DNA of 64,000 nucleotides from Symsagittifera roscoffensis (Eukaryota; Xenacoelomorpha; Acoela; Convolutidae), in NCBI RefSeq assembly GCF_963678635.1, contig NC_087065.1:42721430-42785429 (forward strand), in the 5' to 3' direction. Within the stretch, counting starts at the first letter, position 1, and each line of letters begins with the position of its first letter. Positions 24,011 through 34,604 of the stretch are shown here, one piece after another. Position numbers and translations under genes: made by a program. The notes under the pieces are model-generated. The model had not been told where the DNA came from, did no database searches, and saw only the letters and a list, made by a program, of their open reading frames with translations.

Positions 24011-26057
24011 ATATTTTTGCTCATTTTTATAGGTTTTTATCGCTGTTTCAATGCTAAAAATTGGCCAGATTAGCGGTAAAAGTGAGATAGTTGGGTCCCA
24101 AGAAAAAAACAAATATGAACGATGGGTCCCGCATCTTTTGTGAAAACTTCAAAAACACATTTTAACAAATTAATCCACGTTTTCGATGATTTTAAAGCCT
24201 AAAATTTTTCTTCAGGGACCCATCTTAATTTTTGGGACCCAACTATCATACTACTACCAAATTAGCGATAATCCATCGATAAAACCTGATATTGTGGCAA
24301 AGAAAGTCGATAATTCATCGATGGCGATCTTATTTTTTCACTTTTTTATCGCTAATTTTCAATTTGAGCTCAACCAGGGACGAATGTTTTTCAACAAAAT
24401 AGCTCGAGTCAATTCAAATTTGAACAATTTTTTTTCGGTGGATAACTTGCCATGTAAAAAAAATTGTGTTACGATTTTTTTGCTGATTACACAAGCCCCC
24501 AGAACTTCTACAAGAAAGTGGAAGGTAACAAACTTTTCTTCATTCGAATTCAGGGAATCGATATCTTCAATGGGGAATAATTTTGTGGGGTATAAAAAAA
24601 AACTATTTTTCCAACCTAATTCTAAGCAAATCAAAATAGCGGCTCTTTTTCCTTTCCCCCCACCTCACTGAAACATGAAGTTTATGGTCTAATGAGTGGT
24701 TTTACAAAGTTATTTATGAAGATCAAATATGTTTTTCATGGCCTAATTAGTCTGCATGTCAATTGTCATGACAATCGGACAAAATGAACAGTAACTTCAA
24801 AAATAAAATTTGCTGGTGAGGAAAAGAAAAAGAGCCAAAATAGCTTAGCAGCAAACGTTGATTGTTGATCGGAATGCGGCTTGCACGCATGCCACCTAAA
24901 ATATGCGATTAAGCCAAGATTTCTCGTATATCAAGACAAACTCCGAATGTTCCAATTTCACCCCAATTGTTATCGAATAGCTATTTGAAGAAACAAAATT
25001 AAAAAAAAACATTAAAACCTTCAAAGGGTGCATAAATAAGTTAAAAGCATGGCCAAATTGGCAATTTTCAAACCCCAGAATTTTGTATAAAAAAGTTATG
25101 GGCTAAGTCTCTCTGATGTTTGACTTTAAAAAGTTGCTATTTTCGATAGGGTATACAAAATGTTTCTTTAAAAGTGTTATTTCGATCGCTGAAGTTTGTT
25201 TGAATAACAAAACCAACTCGAGCTTAGGTACTTTGAATTCTTTTTCAAAAGTCAAAACAATATCTACTCAGATTTATGCGGAAGCATAATTGTAATTTTA
25301 AGAAGTATTTGCCAAAGCGCTACTACATAATTTCTGATTGTACGGACTCCTGGTGAGCAATTAACACTCTACAAGCAGGAGCCGCTCGAAAACAATTTTA
25401 TCCACCAAAATAGTATTATTCTTAAATAATTCGGAAAACTTAAGCTTGTGGTTAGTTTTGTTCAGTCAATTTTGGTAATTCAAATATTTTTTTATGAAAC
25501 AATTTTGTAGTAGATAAGCAACAATTATACAATGCATTGAGAAGTTCTATGAATAATTCGGGACTCGCAGTGTCAAGATGTGAACCAATTTCGAAGTGTA
25601 ATGTAAGCTATTGCTTATCTGGTATAAGTCACATGTGAACAAATTGAACAAATTACACCAACGTTTGAGGAACAGCTGACGGTAAAACGCAACGCACACT
25701 TCAAATCAAATATAAGAAAACATTTTGCATTGACACTAGAGGACAAAAGTAAGACTAGCTTCAAAATTTTACTCTTTAAAATAACTATTTTCAAAGTCCA
25801 CTTTAAACACACTTCAAATTCCAGTGAATGTTTTACAAAGACCAAGTGCAATTGATCAGTGCTACTCTCTATGAAACTATCAAAGTTTAGTTTGAAAGAC
25901 TTGGCATTACAAATTGGTTCTGAAATTTTCAGATTTTCTCATCTACAATAAGTTTTTTTTTCGCGTGAAAAAAAACTGTATAACATTTTACACTAATTGC
26001 TTCGAATTTCTCGCAAACTTTTGAAATATATATCTTTCTATTGTAAGTAAGGTAAAC
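24011..26057. other. Intergenic, no gene seen
   Basis: The longest open frame (24,186-24,671, plus, 161 codons) has no motif and is mirrored by an open frame on the other strand. I do not call it a gene. The second copy of the 23,742 repeat is at about 24,852-25,040. Confidence 0.4.
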
Positions 26058-26118
<61 letters not shown>

Positions 26119-26119
26119 A

Positions 26120-26160
<41 letters not shown>
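26058..26160. repeat. (GTAA)n microsatellite
   Basis: About 26 units of the tetranucleotide GTAA with one substitution near 26,120. The 88-codon minus-strand frame across it is a translation of the repeat and is not a gene. Confidence 0.95.
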
Positions 26161-27356
26161 TGCTGTGTAAAGGGCTTTTTTATATACTTTTTCATTAATT
26201 TATTTGGTAGTTTTAGCGTGGATCTTGATTAATTAGAAACCAAGCCAAAATGACCAATTTTTGAAGTAACGAATTTCAATTTTGGTTTGCACAATATTAA
26301 TATTGATGAAACTCTAAGCAATTTTTCTTCTTTTCAGTTTTTGTTTAAACCTAATCCAATTTGAGAAAAACGCAGTTTTTCCTAACAAGTTTGCTTTCTG
26401 TTCTCGATTCTGATTGGTTAGTATAGTATTTCCCTCTTTATGACGCATCTTTTTTTTCTAATTTGTCTACTTTTCGCTACGCAACCGATACAAATTAAGG
26501 GACATTAAGAACATTTAGGGCTTTTCCTTGGTACACGAGCAGTCTTGCCATGAGTTTTAGTTGCAAATGTCAGAAAATAAACTCAAGTCTAATTGCGCTT
26601 AAAGCCGCTAGGTAAACGTTTCTCATGCAAGTTGGCTGGTCCTCAATCGGGGGATTAACAGAGCATATTTGACGAAACATATGAATCAGAATGGACTTGT
26701 GCTTCTCAAACCTTGTTGTTATATTCATCGAAATTGATTTTATATTTGACTAGGTATTTTGCAATTGAAATGTATTCCAAAAAATGTGTATTGCACAGTA
26801 TTAGATAAATTAGACGAAACATTGTAGCGACGAATTTTTTTGCACTAAACTTAAAACACGGGTAAAGGCTGTATACATATCAAAAGTTTTAAGCCAAATC
26901 TTAGAAGTCATGTCAATCTAGATGCTCACAACTTCTTTTGTTTTTTTTTTGAACAACTTTATTAGTTTCTATCATTGTTGAAAAAATTTAATCATTTTTA
27001 AAGCATTTTCCCTTAATGCAAAAGAAAAACTCTATACTCTTACATGCTTCGACGTTGCATTAGCTCATAATCGGCAAACAATGATTACAATGTTCCATTG
27101 CGGGAAAAATGTTTTTTTTCTAACTCGTAGGTCTCAGTAATCAATTTAGAATCGTCTGAGTTAACAGACATTTATTGGATTTAGTCTTAAATTTCTTTCT
27201 TTTGTTTATAAGAAAAATTGGTCTCAATGGTGCTTTCATTTCATTTGCAGGAGAACATTACTTTTCAATTTACCTGCGTTTTTTTTACCTAAGTTAACTG
27301 AACTAAATTTGATATTCTAAATTTGATTATTTAAGTTCTTTGTTTTTTCTTTAGCT
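26161..27356. other. Upstream region of the A4GALT-like gene
   Basis: No open frame is supported. Near 26,520-26,550 lies a word ending ACGAGCAGTCTTGCC, similar to the tail of the 14.1/47.4-kb repeat family. Just before the start codon is TTGTTTTTTCTTTAG (27,340-27,354), a good splice acceptor. The coding exon may therefore follow a non-coding 5' exon lying in this region. I could not locate that exon or a promoter. Confidence 0.45.
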
Positions 27357-27844
27357 ATGACCTCATGTTATAAAATACTGGCCCACTTTATTCTATTTGC
27401 TGTAGCGGCGGCATTTCTCATTTTTCACATTCGTAGCGCAGTAAACCCTGAGCGGTATCCAACTCAAATTCATTCAAATCATGATGCCGAAGAAACCTGC
27501 TCGAAAATAGTCAAACTTAGAGATTTTGAAAGTTATGATTCGTCTGAACATCAAGCGTTTTTTCTCGAAACTTCTGGAAAACCATTTCTAGCAGGTCGAC
27601 AAGCTTGCTCTGTGGAATCAGCCGCACTCAAGTCCAATCTAACGTTACACGTCATTTTCAAATCCGAAACTTTGGATCTTTCCAAGAGCAAAAGCTTCTG
27701 CGATATTTACTTCAAGTACAAAAATGTAAATTACTACAGTGCAGACTTTGAAAAAGTGTTTTCTGGGACTCCAGTGGAAGGAATTAAGAAGAGAATTGAC
27801 AATGTGGTGGCCCATGGAGTCTGTCATTATAGCGATATTGCCAG
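27357..27844 (+). CDS. A4GALT: A4GALT-like glycosyltransferase, coding exon 1
   Basis: Start ATG at 27,357. Residues about 9-24 are a hydrophobic signal-anchor after a short N-tail, the type II topology of Golgi glycosyltransferases. FFLETSG (68-74) and RQACSVESAA (81-90) are landmarks of the alpha-1,4-glycosyltransferase (Gb3 synthase) family. N94 (NLT) is a possible glycosylation site. The exon ends AG|GTACAG, leaving a phase-2 junction. The family transfers galactose or a related sugar from a UDP donor to glycolipid or glycoprotein acceptors in the Golgi lumen; the exact substrate cannot be read from sequence. Joined to the three later exons it gives 353 residues, the family's usual length. 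I predict a functional host gene. Confidence 0.85.
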
Positions 27845-27935
27845 GTACAGTTGTCGCCGAGGGGTCCGCATGTATTGTGAACTTTTTTCTAGCTTGGGAA
27901 ATGATGCTCCACCCCGATCGCGAGGTACCTTGAAA

Positions 27936-28200
27936 CTAGGGGTGGATTAAGGAGGGGGGACAGGGGGCGAATTAATTAAGGATACGACCCCCTTTCTCAG
28001 TTAAATATACGACCCCCTTTCTCAGTTAAATATACGACCCCCTCGACACAGACCTCCTCACCCCCCGCCACTTTAAAATCATTTATTATCCTAAGAAATC
28101 CATTTTTGACCGACGGACCCCAGAGTTTTTTTAAAAACACCTCCCAACAAGTGCCTAAAATTTTAGTTTTTGTCTGATTTTTAAAAATTTGTCTGCCGCG
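27936..28200 (+). mobile_element. Degraded foldback-family copy inside intron 1
   Basis: Starts TAGGGGTGGATTAAGG and carries ATACGACCCCCTTTCTCAG in tandem, then CCTAAGAAATCCATTTTTG and CCGACGGACCCC, the same order as the copy at 5,890. It makes up about half of the 509-bp first intron. The right end is not clear. Confidence 0.55.
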
Positions 28201-28353
28201 AAGAAATAGCTGGCAAGTTACAATTTTCTAATTGGCGTTTGATTAGTTTCAGCACGTAATAATCTTATTGAGTCTCAATTAACACAATACGGTTCCCATA
28301 TATATGTATATGGTTTTGGGGGACCCCTCAATCACAACTGTATCTACGTCCAG

Positions 28354-28464
28354 ACTGGCTCTGCTATACAAGTATGGAGGATTCTATCTGGATATGGACA
28401 TCATAATTCTGAAGAGTTTGAGAGAAGTAAAGAATGCGTACTCTATAGAACATGCAAAACCCAG
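28354..28464 (+). CDS. A4GALT: A4GALT-like glycosyltransferase, coding exon 2
   Basis: Acceptor ACGTCCAG|ACTGGC joins exon 1 to restore an Arg codon and reads on as LALLYKYGGFYLDMDIIIL. This contains the DXD motif (D176-x-D178) that binds the metal and nucleotide sugar. The exon ends CCCAG|GTTTGT, again phase 2. The open frame continues past the donor for a few dozen codons before a stop. The family's next block (NG-x-L near a GH) is found only at 33.1 kb, so I end the exon at the donor. Confidence 0.85.
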
Positions 28465-29870
28465 GTTTGTTTCATTGAGTATTTTTCGTTATGCTTCACA
28501 GAACTTAGTGGGTTGCCGAAAACAATTTCAATTATGCTACATCATGTTTTAGAAAAATTATTAGCCAATTAGTTCGCTAATTCGTCTTGAAAAACGAACT
28601 TTAAGGTAAATGGTAGATAAAAGAAAGAACCAATATTCTCAAAACATAAGTTCCCGGACAGTCAATCATCCGGAAAAATCGAGCAAGTTTCCAACTCGTC
28701 ATTTAAGAATACGAAAGTTTAAAGCAAAGTGTTAATAAATTGTTTTTATTGACCAAAAAAAATTATCTGATAAAAAGGCCATTTGTAGCGATCAAACAAA
28801 ATATACAAGTTAATAGAAAGTTCACGAGATTTGAAGTTTTTTTTTTAAATTTTCCGAATAAATCAAATGAGCACTGTAGAACTACTTGTTATTTTCTGTT
28901 GTTTCTACACGCCGGCCGGAGTATTCTGACCAAACGGCTCATTTCGAATAAAATTTTTAAAAGAAACGTAATTTTTAAATAAAATTGTTTGTTTTGAAAC
29001 TTTTCTGCTGACATGACAGAGAAGCTAATTGCAAGGTGCTTTTAGATTAAATTGATCCCCATATAAAAAAAAAGAAAACTTGGAAAATAGAAGTTAAAAA
29101 TCATTGCTGAAATTAAGAGCGAAGCCCGCTTTTTGTGAAAAAGTTAAAATATGCAGCCCGTACACAATTAAAACAAAAAAAACAGATACAACCAGGGTTA
29201 ATAATATCTGTCCTGAACTGCAACATGCATTTTCAGACCTAAAAGATACAAAAAATGAATGTTACAGAAATAAAATACAAATAAAGATATGACCAGGGTT
29301 AGGTGTGAGGTGGCATATCTGTCCTGAACTGCAACGTACATGTTCAGACCTGGATGAATTTTTTTTTTGAAATTTTCGAATAGATTTTCAAATTTTGTTT
29401 CCTGTTTTTTTTTGTTTCGTTAAAAACAGCCATTTTAACAAATAGCTTAAAACTCGATAGAAATCACATCATTTTCCCCCGATTTTGAAAAACACGTGTA
29501 GAAATAAATTCAACAGACGTAGAACTATCGAATAATGTGATTGTATAAACTTTGCGACTAAAAGTTAGGCGGCTGAAAATGAAAACCTGCGAAACAAAAA
29601 ACAATTATAACTTTTTTCTGATATTGCAAAAGATATTTCCCGCGGCCTGAGCAAATTTTAAAAAATGGTTTCTGAAAGTCTTCATTTTTCAGGAGGTATA
29701 TGATTTGCGCCACCTGACTTTATATCCCATTGTTTTAAATTAATTTTTTTCTTTTTCAGATTGCTAGCAAAAATTGATTTAAGATGTATGTTTAGACCCT
29801 TGAATCGATCTGCTCAGAAATTTTTTTTTATTGGATTTAGATGAGATTCAGATGGATCCATCCAAAAGAA

Positions 29871-30043
29871 CTTGGAACATCCATCCAAAAGAACTTGGAA
29901 GCCAGATCTGAGCATCTTAAATTTTTTTTTAAATTTCAGATGCTTATTTCAGATCTTGTCCAGAAGTGATGCATGTTTCGTTTGGACATGGTCAGTCTGA
30001 GTCAGATCTTTGAGATACTCAGATCTGGTTTCCAAGTTTTAGG
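29871..30043. repeat. Inverted repeat (hairpin-forming)
   Basis: AACTTGGAAGCCAGATCTGAG on the left is the near-inverse of CTCAGATCTGGTTTCCAAGTT on the right, about 110 bases apart. A 19-base direct repeat, CATCCAAAAGAACTTGGAA, sits at the left edge. It lies inside a transcribed intron, so its RNA could fold. Confidence 0.6.
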
Positions 30044-32040
30044 TACGGGGGCCACTTCTTCTCAGCACCAAGAATGTTTTTAATAATTGATTTTTTCTAA
30101 ATCAAATGATAAAATTGAACTAAAACAATGCTAAGATGAATCCGACTGTTTTCCAAAACATCAATTACTTGAAATTTTCCTTTTTGAAAAATATGTCAAC
30201 TATTTGGAAAAAGTTACTTGTGAAACCTGAAGATGTATTCGGAAAACTCAGGGCCTCGCTATGATACAAGAGGTTTTGTCCTAATTCTGTGTAAAATATA
30301 TCCTTCTCAGCTGAAAGCACTGGGTTGAAAACGTTTGCAAAACTAAATTGGGAAGTTTTCTAGAAAACGACGCAACCGTCAGATCTATTAGCTATTTCAA
30401 ATCTCGGGTAACTGTTTTAGCTTTTTCAGAAGTTTCAGCCATTTTTAGAACAAAATTATCTTGGTCAAACAAGCTTGTATTTTCAGATAAAAACCAAATC
30501 AAAGAAATACGCACAAACGAGCGATAAGAGACTTAAATTTTATATTTAGAGCTTACTTTATAAATGCAAAAAAGACAATCTAAAACAATCTCATGATCTT
30601 CATGATCAGAAACAACAGAGTTACAATAAATGCCTACTTTATTGTGCTATTTTCAGCTTTTTCCTAAAAAGATTCAAAAGCTTTTCTGCACGTTTTAAAT
30701 GCTTACTAGTCACATATTTTCCAATTTCTTCTTGCCTCTACTCGATAGAAATAACTTATTTAATGCAACAGCAGCAAAACTCATCTTAGCGCAAATAAAC
30801 AAGACAGCTCATATCAAGCCTGAATATTCCGACTGCCCTACAAAATTTGGAAAATGAAAAAATAATTGAAAAAAGTTTTTTCTTTTTCCCCCGTCATGCT
30901 ATGCAAAATGCAAAATGGAAAAATTGTAAACTGGTAAAGCAATGATAAGAACAAATTGTTTGCAGCATTTCAATTTGAAACGATTTACTTCGCATTCTAC
31001 GCTTAAATAGCAAGAAATATAACGCGTGTTAACTATCCAAAAGAGGAGTACAGGAAAAATATCTTTTAGGTTTGACCTCATGACATCCGTGCCTTTTGGA
31101 TGAATCAAACTGTTCTCTAATGACTAGTTGAAGAAGCTGTTCTTAGTCTGAAGAAAAATACCATAAGTACATGCTTTGCGTCTTATTTTTTTATCCAAAG
31201 TTTTCTGTTTTCGGCTAAATTGACCGCCTTTCTGTGTATAAATGTGCCTATAATGTTCTGGATCATGATGCATATGAAAAAAGAGAGATTTCTGTTCTGC
31301 TGTTTGAAAAAAGCATAAAACTTTATGCTCAGTGTGATTTTTTAGTTACTCAATTTCAAAAGACGTCTTTCTAGAGGTTTCAATCTATAGATCTTCGTGT
31401 ACAAAAGAGGATCGTGCTCACTACAACACTATCATGACTTAACGGTCATTGTGAAACGAGTCCAACCAAAATGCTCGTTTTATACTTTGATACTGAAAGA
31501 AAAACTCGCATTATTTACACGTAGCGAAATATCTAGCTTCACAAATTTGTTCCAAATTGAATAGAGGCAAGCTATTTGGTCTTATTAAGTACCTTCACAT
31601 GTCAAAATTTAATAATTGAATTTTAAAATTTTTATGATAATATTTTATTGACCCGTTCGAAACCCGTTAGTACAACTTTTTTGAACAAATCATAGACTTG
31701 AAAAAACTGTGCAAGAGATTCAAAACTGTAGGTAGGACTGCTCAAAAATTAACTTTTAAAAGCCATAGAGCTCGGAAAATTAATTGGTTGTTCTACAAAA
31801 AAGTTTTTGAAAAATCTCCTTCACTTCTTGAGAAAATCTTATATCCGACCCTGCCATAGACGATGTGGCTTGTCTGTCATACTCAGAAGCTTCATTTATC
31901 TAAAATTTTGGAAAGGATATCATACGCGCACAAAAAAGCGAGTATTGATAAAATCTTATCATGCTCAAAATGACGTCTTGTCTCACTCTACATAATGATG
32001 CCGGCAGATCTGATTTTTCAAACAAAATATGATATCTTTT

Positions 32041-32455
32041 TAAGAGCGCATCTAAGATTTCTTCAAGGGGGCGGGTTTTCAAAAAAAAGACCAATTTGGT
32101 CGACCTGAAAAAATGGTTGACAAAATGATTTTCCGATCACTCCTAGAGCAATATATAGACATTATTTTGACCAAAACTTCTGCGCCACATTGAAGAAACA
32201 GGCAAAGAATTTCAATTTTACGGCGTGCGCATCTCTTCAAAAATAGTATATATCGCGCCTTTAGAAAATTTTCAAGGTTGGTCGGCCGAAAAGAGATATC
32301 GTCGGCCGTAAATTAAGACACAATATAGTGGTTATATTGGGGACCCTTTGGTTGGTGAGTGGGTCGATTCCCTGAGGAGAGATGCGTCCACCCCTCCTCC
32401 CCCCTCCCCCCTCCCCCCTCCTCCTCCCTCCTCTCCAAGTACGCCCGTGATCTCT
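32041..32455. mobile_element. Foldback-family copy inside intron 2
   Basis: Shares CCAATTTGGTCGACCT, GCGCCTTTAGAAAATTTT, GGTCGGCCG, GGGACCCTTTGG and GGGTCGATTCCCTGAGG landmarks with the 5,890-6,530 element, ending with a C-rich run (CCCCTCC repeats) and CGCCCGTGATC. No coding capacity. A second fragment with TTGACCCTTTGACC follows at about 32,640-32,880. Confidence 0.55.
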
Positions 32456-32545
32456 ACAGTGTTTTGGGAATAGGAAAGTCGTTCACCTTGTTTCGACAAA
32501 TATTGAAATTGTCAAAAACATTTTCGAGCCACACCTCGTCCCCCA

Positions 32546-32650
32546 TCAAAATTTTAGATAAAGGAGCAGTTTAAGGGGGAGACCTCTTCGTCCCTCTTCA
32601 AAATTTTAGATAAAGGAGCAGTTTAAGGGGGAGACCTCTTTGTCTCAAAA
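32546..32650 (+). repeat. 52-bp tandem duplication
   Basis: Two adjacent copies beginning TCAAAATTTTAGATAAAGGA and running through GTTTAAGGGGGAGACCTCTT, period 52 bp, nearly identical and therefore recent. Confidence 0.85.
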
Positions 32651-33094
32651 ATTTGACCCTTTGACCATTGAAAGGGTTCTCTCTTTGTACATTTTTACGG
32701 CAAACAATTTCCGCCGACCGAATGACCATAAAATTTGTCTTGAAGCGTCAAGCGTCTTGAGGTTTCTTTTAAAAACTCTTGCAGTTTCTATAGTGTATTT
32801 GAATAGCTAAATAAAAGTCGACGAAACTTTCGAAACACTTTTTGAAAGTCCGCTCTCCCCCTTCGAGTATGTCCTGGATCTGTTCTTTTTAAAAATTTCT
32901 TTTAAATTTAAAGAATTATGTATTTCATTTCGAATGGTCTTTTAAATTGAAACTTTCGACATTCTAAGCTACATTTTCTAATTATAAAATACTCTAAAAA
33001 CGGGAATTTTCCAAAAATTGATATATCTGATTTTAAGAGTTCGAAGGTGGGCGGAAGTTGGCTTGTGTCTGAAGGATGACTCATCCACCCAGAG

Positions 33095-33294
33095 GTCACA
33101 TCAAATTTTTAACGGAAACCTGCACTTGAGTGCCGGCCATGAGCTTCCCTGGCGCATACTAGAACACGTGAACAAAACATACAACTCCTCTCGCAGCGAT
33201 AGACACATGATTGGGCCTGAAGTGAGCAGTGGGGTGATCAAAGCCATGTTCCACATAAAGACATTCTACAATGAATTCATGCCCAGCCCCACAA
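33095..33294 (+). CDS. A4GALT: A4GALT-like glycosyltransferase, coding exon 3
   Basis: The acceptor is ACCCAGAG|GTCACATC, using the second of two nearby AG pairs. Only this choice keeps frame from exon 2 and yields HQIFNGNLHLSAGHELPWRI, the NG/GH block of the family, then HMIGPEVSSGVIKAM, matching the conserved GP segment. NKT and NSS are possible glycosylation sites. The exon ends ACAA|GTGAGT, a perfect donor, with one base of the next codon. Note the alternative AG two bases upstream (33,091-33,092) would break the frame. Confidence 0.8.
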
Positions 33295-33500
33295 GTGAGT
33301 TGAGCATTAAGCCATGAAAACCCAATCTACTCAACCACCAACCCCCCCCCCCCCATCCTCAAATGTTATAGCAAAAAAAATTGTTACAAGAAATTGTAGC
33401 CTATTACTTTTTGCGTACGTCATAAACATGACCTTGAGTTATAAATGTTTCTATGGCTATATGGAATGGAAGAAAAATGGCAATGTACAGATCTGAATTA

Positions 33501-33662
33501 CAGTGTTGCCACGCGGTATAATTTAACTGTCGCCCTGACAGCCCTGACCACTTCTCTGACAAATTTGAAGCTCACTGCCATGACATTTAGTCTCAAAATT
33601 GCAAAAAAAGCTGTCAAAGAAATTAAATTACCAGAAATAACATAAGTTAAAGTATTACCAAA
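33501..33662. other. TIR-like end CAGTGTTGCCACG within intron 3
   Basis: CAGTGTTGCCACG at 33,501 has the look of a DNA-transposon end (CAG-N-G starts are common in hAT-type elements). It lies 160 bp beyond the stop of the minus-strand ORF at 33,663-34,022. The matching end on the other side was not found, so this is only suggestive. Confidence 0.25.
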
Positions 33663-34022
33663 TTACATGGTTGTTTTCAGTTTTTCAAGTTTTTCCTTGG
33701 CACTCACAATTTCTGACTCCTTGCGTTTTGCAGAGTCCCGGAGATCATTCGACTCTATCATACTTTTTAAAGAATTCAATTCAGCTTCCTTTGCTTTCGT
33801 GTCCGCAACACTAATCAATTGTTTGACTTCGTCCGTAAGTCTCTTTATCTTTGCAGCCGCCACGTTTATATCTTCATCCAGTTTTGTTTTCTCTGCAGAT
33901 TTACCATCTGACTGCTTGCTCTTCAGATCCCTTTCGTAACGTGTTCTAGTTCCTCTAACATCAGTTAATACGCTCTTAGATAGTAGAACCAAAAAACGGT
34001 CTTTATATTTGGGAGAGCTCAT
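33663..34022 (-). CDS. Intact 119-aa coiled-coil ORF nested in intron 3
   Basis: ATG at 34,020-34,022 read on the minus strand, with an in-frame stop 21 bases upstream, so this start is the natural one. The product is highly charged with heptad-like Leu/Ile/Val spacing (AAKIKRLTDEVKQLI, LNSLKSMI, EKLEKLK) over about residues 45-119, indicating an alpha-helical coiled coil. It has no membrane segment or enzyme motif. It runs opposite to the A4GALT-like gene. Its first codons and 5' flank (34,008-34,075) are a piece of the foldback family (GGGAGAGCTC, TTGATCGACCTAA), and a TIR-like end lies past its stop. I therefore think it is transposon-borne. It could also be one exon of a larger gene. Confidence 0.5.
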   Translation of the reverse strand: MSSPKYKDRFLVLLSKSVLTDVRGTRTRYERDLKSKQSDGKSAEKTKLDEDINVAAAKIKRLTDEVKQLISVADTKAKEAELNSLKSMIESNDLRDSAKRKESEIVSAKEKLEKLKTTM

Positions 34023-34310
34023 AGAATCATTTTGATCGACCTAATAAAATTGACAAAAATCCGTCTCTGGATGGGGATATAAATAGTTTTAAGAATATTT
34101 CATGTTTTATCAATATCTAATCTTTGTTTTCGTACTGTAAAACTCATGGTGTCGAATTTTTTGGTTAACGAACTAAAATACTTACTATCAGTAAATAGCT
34201 GAAATTATTTGATGGACGATGATTTGAAAAAGCAGCGCACTCAAATCTCATTCAGCAATCTTAGGTTCTTCAGATCCTGTTATATCGAGATCAAATTTGT
34301 CTCGTTTCAG

Positions 34311-34573
34311 AAAATTCCAAAAGTAGTCTATCCATTCTTCCGGGCCATGCATTCCTTCCAGCAGACTACGAAGACGTGGGACCCCTGCTATGGCCCTCCG
34401 AGCCCAAAACACCCCAACAATGGGACACTTTGTTCAATTGCAGCTACATGGTCCACTACTATTCCAACAAATGGGGCAAATTGAAGGCCTCTGGGAACCC
34501 CAAACGAGACTCTTACTCATATCTGGGACCAAATTTCTGTCCAAAAGCTTTTCAACATCTAGATGAATTCTAA
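34311..34573 (+). CDS. A4GALT: A4GALT-like glycosyltransferase, last coding exon
   Basis: The acceptor CTCGTTTCAG|AAAATTCC restores the codon left by exon 3. The frame reads SILPGHAFLPADYED, LLWPSEP, then LFNCSYMVHYYSNKW, corresponding to the family's conserved C-terminal region (a F-Y-P block, then L-x-x-x-Y-x-V-H-x-W), and ends YLGPNFCPKAFQHLDEF with stop TAA at 34,571-34,573. Total coding length over four exons is 1,062 bases. Introns are 509, 4,630 and 1,016 bp. Confidence 0.85.
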
Positions 34574-34598
34574 AGAAAAACTTAAAAAGTTGTATATA

Positions 34599-34604
34599 AA
34601 TAAA
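34599..34604 (+). terminator. Polyadenylation signal AATAAA
   Basis: AATAAA lies 26 bases after the stop of the A4GALT-like gene. It would give a very short 3' UTR. Confidence 0.55.

Larger units (their letters stand above)
28465..33094 (+). other. Intron 2 of the A4GALT-like gene (4.6 kb)
   Basis: Bounded by GT at 28,465 and AG at 33,093-33,094. It holds a tandem repeat of about 105 bp (29,178-29,240 and 29,283-29,350, sharing CCAGGGTTA and TATCTGTCCTGAACTGCAAC), an inverted repeat (29,871-30,043), a foldback-family copy (32,041-32,455) and a 52-bp tandem duplication (32,546-32,650). No gene of its own is seen. Confidence 0.6.

Noticed and set aside
24186-24671. 161-codon plus-strand open frame
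   Set aside because: No motif, composition like the AT-rich background, and a mirror frame on the other strand. Long by chance.
25929-26195. 88-codon minus-strand frame with Leu-Leu-Thr-Tyr repeats
   Set aside because: It is the translation of the (GTAA)n microsatellite.
28465-28501. A possible 37-bp mini-intron after exon 2 of the A4GALT-like gene
   Set aside because: Joining at the AG before AACTTAGTGG gives an immediate stop in the required phase. The far acceptor at 33,094 restores the frame and the family's next motif.
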